64,000 nucleotides of DNA from an uncultured Clostridia bacterium (GTDB taxonomy: Bacteria; Bacillota; Clostridia; Oscillospirales; Acutalibacteraceae). A model generated the notes under the pieces. That model had not been told where the DNA came from, made no database searches, and saw nothing but the letters and a program-made list of their open reading frames with translations. The stretch is taken from assembly GCA_944385105.1 (NCBI GenBank), contig CALWVR010000030.1, positions 1 through 64,000 on the forward strand, written 5' to 3'. Each line of letters begins with the position of its first letter. Within the stretch, counting starts at the first letter, position 1. Both the position numbers and the translations under genes were made by a program. Positions 60,199 through 64,000 of this stretch are shown one piece after another.

Positions 60199-60775
60199 CA
60201 TCTTATATAAGCCATTACGGGCAAGTAGATACCCGTTTTACAGGAAAGCTTGTTAAGCAAAGGAATTGTTGAACTAACACACAAAATATTTAATATGAGA
60301 TATTGTAAAGACAGTAAAAGAATGGTCATGCCCAACAGAAATATTAATAAATGTAAAAAGCACATTAGGATATTTGGCAAAGCCACTTGTGATATATAAG
60401 GGAACTTTGTATACCAACGTATTTATCTACAAAACCGTTTCAAGAACCATAACCTACAATACAGAAAGAGAAATTGCAAAGCATACAATAAGCGCACTTA
60501 AAGTTAAATGTAATACCTGGAATATAGACACTTCTCAATATAAAAAGGTTGACACTATCACTCTTACTAACGAACAAATGAAAACACTTGATATGGTATT
60601 TAAAAATAGTATCTCCATATTAAACGGCAGTGCAGGGACAGGTAAATCGTCTTCTATTCTAGGACTTATAAATCTTTTAAAAGACAATAAGAAAAGTTTT
60701 TTTGTATCTGCTCCAACAGGAAGAGCCGCACCACAATGCAATCCATGCACATTACAACAAAAAAACGCTCGGTAA
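60199..60775 (+). pseudogene. Truncated, frameshifted RecD-like helicase remnant
   Basis: From 60374 a frame reads into VDTITLTNEQMKTLDMVF, then the P-loop NGSAGTGKSS and the helicase motif Ia SAPTGRAA, all typical of RecD/RecD2-like superfamily 1 helicases. The match stops right after PTGRAA, where helicase sequence should go on for 400 or more residues, and changes to unrelated residues next to the tRNA terminator. Upstream, helicase-like pieces (TVKEWSCPTEILINVKSTLG; LLSKGIVELTHKIFN) are in different frames with stops between them. So this is a 5' relic of a helicase gene, truncated at the tRNA cluster. Confidence 0.6.
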
Positions 60776-60786
60776 TACCGAACGTT
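60764..60786 (-). terminator. Terminator of the tRNA cluster
   Basis: AACGCTCGGT (60764-60773) pairs with ACCGAACGTT (60777-60786) with one mismatch; on the minus strand a U-run (plus-strand A-run before 60764) follows. It ends the five-tRNA transcript and overlaps the end of the helicase relic. Confidence 0.8.
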
Positions 60787-60791
60787 TACTA

Positions 60792-60867
60792 TGGTGAGCC
60801 ATCGGGGATTCGAACCCCGGACACCTTGATTAAAAGTCAAGTGCTCTGCCAACTGAGCTAATGGCTC
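60792..60867 (-). tRNA. tRNA-Lys (anticodon TTT)
   Basis: 76-nt cloverleaf: acceptor GAGCCAT/ATGGCTC, D-arm TAGCTCAGTTGGCAGAGCA, anticodon stem CTTGA/TCAAG with loop CTTTTAA (TTT), T-arm CCGGGGTTCGAATCCCCG, CCA encoded. Confidence 0.96.
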
Positions 60868-60881
60868 ATATGAATAATTAA

Positions 60882-60956
60882 TGGCTGGGATGGCTGGATT
60901 CGAACCAGCGAGTGACGGAGTCAAAGTCCGTTGCCTTACCGCTTGGCTACACCCCA
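60882..60956 (-). tRNA. tRNA-Gln (anticodon TTG)
   Basis: 75-nt cloverleaf: acceptor TGGGGTG/CATCCCA, anticodon loop CTTTGAC (TTG), T-arm GCTGGTTCGAATCCAGC, CCA encoded. The weak first pair (T-A) is typical of tRNA-Gln. Confidence 0.95.
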
Positions 60957-60970
60957 ATATAATTATTTAG

Positions 60971-61047
60971 TGGGGTGGATAATCGGATTCGAACCGACGA
61001 TCTCCAGTGCCACAAACTGGCGCTTTAACCAACTAAGCTATACCCAC
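60971..61047 (-). tRNA. tRNA-His (anticodon GTG)
   Basis: Cloverleaf with acceptor GTGGGTA/TATCCAC, C at the discriminator position and a G just 5' (position 61048) that can act as the extra G-1 of tRNA-His. Anticodon stem CCAGT/ACTGG, loop TTGTGGC (GTG), CCA encoded. Confidence 0.95.
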
Positions 61048-61051
61048 CATA

Positions 61052-61128
<77 letters not shown>

Positions 61129-61140
61129 ATAGAAAATAAG

Positions 61141-61214
61141 TGGAGCGGGTGATGGGAATCGAACCCACGCGACCAGCTTGGAAGGCTGGAGTTCTACCAT
61201 TGAACTACACCCGC
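61141..61214 (-). tRNA. tRNA-Gly (anticodon TCC)
   Basis: 74-nt cloverleaf: acceptor GCGGGTG/CACCCGC, D-arm TAGTTCAATGGTAGAAC, anticodon loop CTTCCAA (TCC), T-arm GTGGGTTCGATTCCCAT, CCA encoded. It is the first gene of the five-tRNA cluster. Confidence 0.95.
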
Positions 61215-61232
61215 ATCTCATCGACGAGTTAT

Positions 61233-61262
61233 ATTCTACCACATATCCCGTCGAAAAGTCAA
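61233..61262 (-). promoter_or_regulatory. Promoter of the tRNA cluster
   Basis: On the minus strand TTGACT (61257-61262), 18-base spacer, TAGAAT (61233-61238), 18 bases before tRNA-Gly. Confidence 0.75.
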
Positions 61263-61327
61263 TACTATTTTAAAAATTTTTTTATTTTTATTTTTTGCAT
61301 ACTAAAATTATTTATTCAACAGCATAA

Positions 61328-63601
61328 TTAATTAATTTCTACCAAAATATCATCATTGCATACCTTTAATATAATAAACTTAGCTTCTATATTTTCTTTA
61401 CTTATCAATTGATGTGCTATCTTATCTTCAACCTTTCTTCTAATAGTATTTCTCAAATCTCTTGCTGAATTCTTGCCCCCTACAGAATTTTTGGCAAGCC
61501 ATTTAATTACCTCATCATCATAACTTAAAATCATGTCCTTTTCCTTCAAAGAGTCTATATACTCTTGAAGCATTAGCTTTGCAATACTTTCAAAATCTTC
61601 AACACTTAAATTCTTAAATACTATTATTTCATCAACTCTGCTTAAAAATTCTGGCCTTAAAAACTCTGATAAAGCTTTATGCGCTTTCTCCTGTGTTAAA
61701 TCATATTGACTTTTAGCAAATCCCATTGTTCCGTCTTTTTTATCACTGCCTGCATTTGAGGTCATTACTATTATAGTGTTTTCAAAATTTACTGTCCTTC
61801 CATGAGCATCAGTTATTCTCCCTTCATCAAGTATTTGAAGTAGAATGTTCATTACGTCAGGATGCGCCTTCTCTATCTCATCAAGAAGAAGTACAGAATA
61901 GGGTCTCCTCCTTATCTTCTCTGTAATTTGACCAGACTCATCATAGCCAACATATCCTGGAGGTGCTCCTATGATTCTTGAGACTGAGTGTTTCTCCATA
62001 AATTCAGACATGTCAAGCCTAATTAAAGCATCCTTACTATCAAAAAGCTCTTCAGATAGAACTTTTACAAGTTCCGTTTTCCCCACTCCAGTTGCCCCTA
62101 CAAATATAAACGAAGCTGGCCTTCTTCTTGGACTTATTTGTACTCTATTGCGCTTTATTGCAGCAGCTACTAAGTCAACCGCTTCATCTTGACCTATAAT
62201 TTTCTTCTTCAATTTATCCTCTATTTTATATAGCTTTTCCAACTCATTCTCTTTTACTTTCGAAGAGGGAATCCCTGTCCAAAGCTCTATAACATGTGCT
62301 ACGTCATCTTCTGTTACCTGTACCTTTAAAGCCTTATACGACAGCTTTTTCATCTTTTCATTTATCTTAGCCATTTGTGAACGCACTTGTGCCAACTTTT
62401 CATAGTCGACACTCTGAGTCTCAGGCGGCATAAGTTCTGTTTCTTGAGACTTAAGTTCAAACATTTGTTGAGATAAATTATCATACTCTTCCCTAGAAGT
62501 ATCTCTAAGTGAGGCATAAGCACTCGCTTCATCTAATAAGTCTATAGCTTTATCCGGCAAAAAACGATCTGTTATATATCTCTCCGCCAAAATAGCTATT
62601 TTTTTTACTAATTCATCCCTTATTTCCACTCTATGATAATCTTCATAGTACTTTTTTATCCCTAGCAACACTTCTTGTGTATCATTTATTGTAGGTTCAT
62701 TAATAGTGATAGGTTGAAACCTTCTTTCAAGGGCAGAATCCTTTTCTATATATTTTCTATATTCTGCAAAAGTAGTCGCACCTATCACTTGTATTTCTCC
62801 CCTTGATAATGCTGGCTTCAATATATTTGCAGCATTCATAGAGCTACTTTCTGTATCTCCCGTGCCCACTAAATTATGAACTTCATCTATAAATAAAATT
62901 ATATTTCCTACTGCTTTTATTTCATCTATTAGACCCTTAATTCTACTTTCAAACTGACCCCTAAATTGTGTTCCTGCAATTAAAGCTGTCAAGTCTAAAA
63001 GGTATAACTCCTTTCCCCTTAACCTAAATGGTACCTTTTCTTCAACTATTCTTATAGCAAGAGCCTCAGCTATTGCCGTCTTTCCTACTCCTGGTTCACC
63101 TATTAAACAAGGATTGTTTTTAGTCCTTCTACTTAAAACTTGAATTGTTCTATTTATCTCTTTATCCCTTCCTATAACAGCATCTAATTCACCATCTCTA
63201 GCCTTTTGCGTAAGGTTATAGCAATAATGTCCTAAATATTTTCTTTTTGATTGCTTTCCTTGATTTTCTCCTGTTTCCGTTTCTTCGTCGAAGTCTTGCC
63301 CTCCTAATGCTGTAGAAAATATGTTATTGAGAAATGGAAAAGTTGCTGCTCCTCCAGATGAAAAATCATACTGATCATCAGGATCTATATCCATACCATC
63401 CGCATTCATAAGAGACTTAAATTGTTCCGTCATATTATTAATTACTTCGGGAGTTATTCCCATTTGTTCAACTATGTCATTCACAGGTTTTAACCCTAAT
63501 TCTTGAGCACAAACTAAACATAGTCCTTCCGGTTTTGTTCCTCCTTTATCTGTAGTAATAAACACTGTTGCTGGTCTTTTCTTGCATCGTGAACATAACA
63601 T
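61328..63601 (-). CDS. clpE: ClpE-like Clp protease ATP-binding subunit with N-terminal zinc finger
   Basis: A 757-residue Hsp100 protein. An N-terminal zinc finger (C3, C6, C28, C31) as in ClpE replaces the usual Clp_N repeats. It is followed by two AAA+ domains: Walker A1 GEPGVGKTA (near 170) and Walker A2 GATGVGKTE (near 500), with LFIDEVHNLVG (Walker B1) and VLLLDEIEKAHPDV (Walker B2), and a UVR-like coiled region (YEKLAQVRSQMAKINEKM) between them. It unfolds substrates for ClpP. The ATG follows AAGGAGAAAAAG. A CDP-alcohol phosphatidyltransferase gene is 58 bases upstream on the same strand. No ctsR or mcsAB is in view. Confidence 0.88.
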   Translation of the reverse strand: MLCSRCKKRPATVFITTDKGGTKPEGLCLVCAQELGLKPVNDIVEQMGITPEVINNMTEQFKSLMNADGMDIDPDDQYDFSSGGAATFPFLNNIFSTALGGQDFDEETETGENQGKQSKRKYLGHYCYNLTQKARDGELDAVIGRDKEINRTIQVLSRRTKNNPCLIGEPGVGKTAIAEALAIRIVEEKVPFRLRGKELYLLDLTALIAGTQFRGQFESRIKGLIDEIKAVGNIILFIDEVHNLVGTGDTESSSMNAANILKPALSRGEIQVIGATTFAEYRKYIEKDSALERRFQPITINEPTINDTQEVLLGIKKYYEDYHRVEIRDELVKKIAILAERYITDRFLPDKAIDLLDEASAYASLRDTSREEYDNLSQQMFELKSQETELMPPETQSVDYEKLAQVRSQMAKINEKMKKLSYKALKVQVTEDDVAHVIELWTGIPSSKVKENELEKLYKIEDKLKKKIIGQDEAVDLVAAAIKRNRVQISPRRRPASFIFVGATGVGKTELVKVLSEELFDSKDALIRLDMSEFMEKHSVSRIIGAPPGYVGYDESGQITEKIRRRPYSVLLLDEIEKAHPDVMNILLQILDEGRITDAHGRTVNFENTIIVMTSNAGSDKKDGTMGFAKSQYDLTQEKAHKALSEFLRPEFLSRVDEIIVFKNLSVEDFESIAKLMLQEYIDSLKEKDMILSYDDEVIKWLAKNSVGGKNSARDLRNTIRRKVEDKIAHQLISKENIEAKFIILKVCNDDILVEIN

Positions 63602-63659
63602 ATCTTTTTCTCCTTAAAATTATTACTTCATTTCAGTTGTCCTTCTTTTTAACTCTCTA

Positions 63660-64000
63660 CTACTCTTTACTACTACGAGTTATATCCAAGCATAATATGA
63701 AATATTTTATTAAAGCAAATATCATCAAAAATGCTGTTATTGATAATAAAATTATTGATAAAAGCGAATTGCTAATCCCAAAAATCGCTTTTAATCCTAC
63801 TATAATTATAACCGATATATAAAAGAAAATCGTAGCTGTTTTTCCATACCACTTTGATGCCGGCAACTCTATTCCCCTTTTTAGTAGCAGAATTCCTGCC
63901 ACTAGCATAATTATATCTTTTGTAAGCAAAATTATAACAAGAGGTATAATTTCAGGAAACTTTATTCCCATGCAAACTACAACTGCCAATAATGTAAGTT
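63660..64000 (-). CDS. CDP-alcohol phosphatidyltransferase, C-terminal part
   Basis: The open frame continues to the window edge with no start needed; the first visible codons (LTLLAVVVCMGIKFPEIIPL) fit the helix after the missing catalytic DG..AR..G...D...D motif. Hydrophobic helices and GIELPASKWYGKTATIFFYI, a typical block of PgsA-like enzymes, support this family, which makes phosphatidylglycerol phosphate, cardiolipin or similar phospholipids. About 113 C-terminal codons are seen. The clpE gene follows by 58 bases on the same strand. Confidence 0.75.
   Translation of the reverse strand, partial: LTLLAVVVCMGIKFPEIIPLVIILLTKDIIMLVAGILLLKRGIELPASKWYGKTATIFFYISVIIIVGLKAIFGISNSLLSIILLSITAFLMIFALIKYFILCLDITRSSKE

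Noticed and set aside
60374..60775. Intact 133-residue ATPase
   Set aside because: Homology stops after helicase motif Ia and the tail is unrelated, so a truncated relic is more likely than a functional protein.

Overview
The window looks like a chromosomal stretch of a low-GC, spore-forming, anaerobic Firmicute close to Clostridium sensu stricto. Reasons: AT-rich intergenic DNA, strong GGAGG-type ribosome binding sites with many TTG starts, a complete sporulation sigma factor SigK, a SleC-like spore cortex enzyme, ThyX, archaeal-type AspRS, AzlCD, LuxS and DUF1540/TSCPD small proteins. I cannot name the species.

Layout. 1-2.4 kb: the edge of an unknown gene, a GNAT acetyltransferase, a decayed stretch with broken gene remnants, and tRNA-Leu. 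2.5-16.4 kb: acetate kinase, TmcAL, a class B PBP, a YjdF-like membrane protein, a Rieske-tailed FAD oxidoreductase, manA-manC for GDP-mannose, a tocopherol-cyclase-family protein, a secreted PI-PLC, a probably frameshifted exported protein and AspRS. 16.5-27.7 kb: a long minus-strand block with U32 peptidase, MltG, 5-formyl-THF cyclo-ligase, DJ-1 protein, two acyltransferase-like proteins, tmk-thyX, sigK, lysC and PBP1A. 27.8-34.1 kb: small or housekeeping genes (BofC-like protein, 2TM channel, luxS, DUF1540, azlCD, TSCPD, tRNA-Gly, DUF5131 with a WYL regulator, amidase-6). 34.1-44.4 kb: a heterodimeric ABC exporter, an aminotransferase, a Cache-HAMP-PP2C phosphatase, acpS-nnrD-lipoprotein and cysK.

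44.5-46.4 kb is a compact regulatory module: two overlapping minus-strand genes (a region-4-only sigma-like protein and a small helical partner) divergent from an XRE repressor and an ImmA/IrrE metalloprotease that has no canonical start codon. Two copies of a TACAC-N5-GTGTA palindrome lie at the two divergent genes, one exactly inside the -35/-10 spacer of the XRE gene. Next comes a bacterial/plastid-type ATP/ADP translocase (Npt1/Tlc family), a family best known from obligate intracellular bacteria, then potABCD for polyamine import.

52.5-60 kb holds cell-envelope and spore genes: an unknown exported protein, a SleC-like enzyme divided into two in-frame genes by one stop codon, an OatA-like O-acyltransferase and a membrane-anchored MORN-repeat protein. 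60.2-61.2 kb holds a truncated RecD-like helicase remnant abutting a five-tRNA cluster (Gly-Arg-His-Gln-Lys). The window ends with a ClpE-like ATPase and the 3' part of a CDP-alcohol phosphatidyltransferase.

The observations I find most worth following are the divergent sigma/XRE/ImmA module, the nucleotide translocase, the hairpin covering the sigK ribosome binding site, and the split SleC-like gene. No CRISPR array, complete insertion sequence or rRNA was seen.
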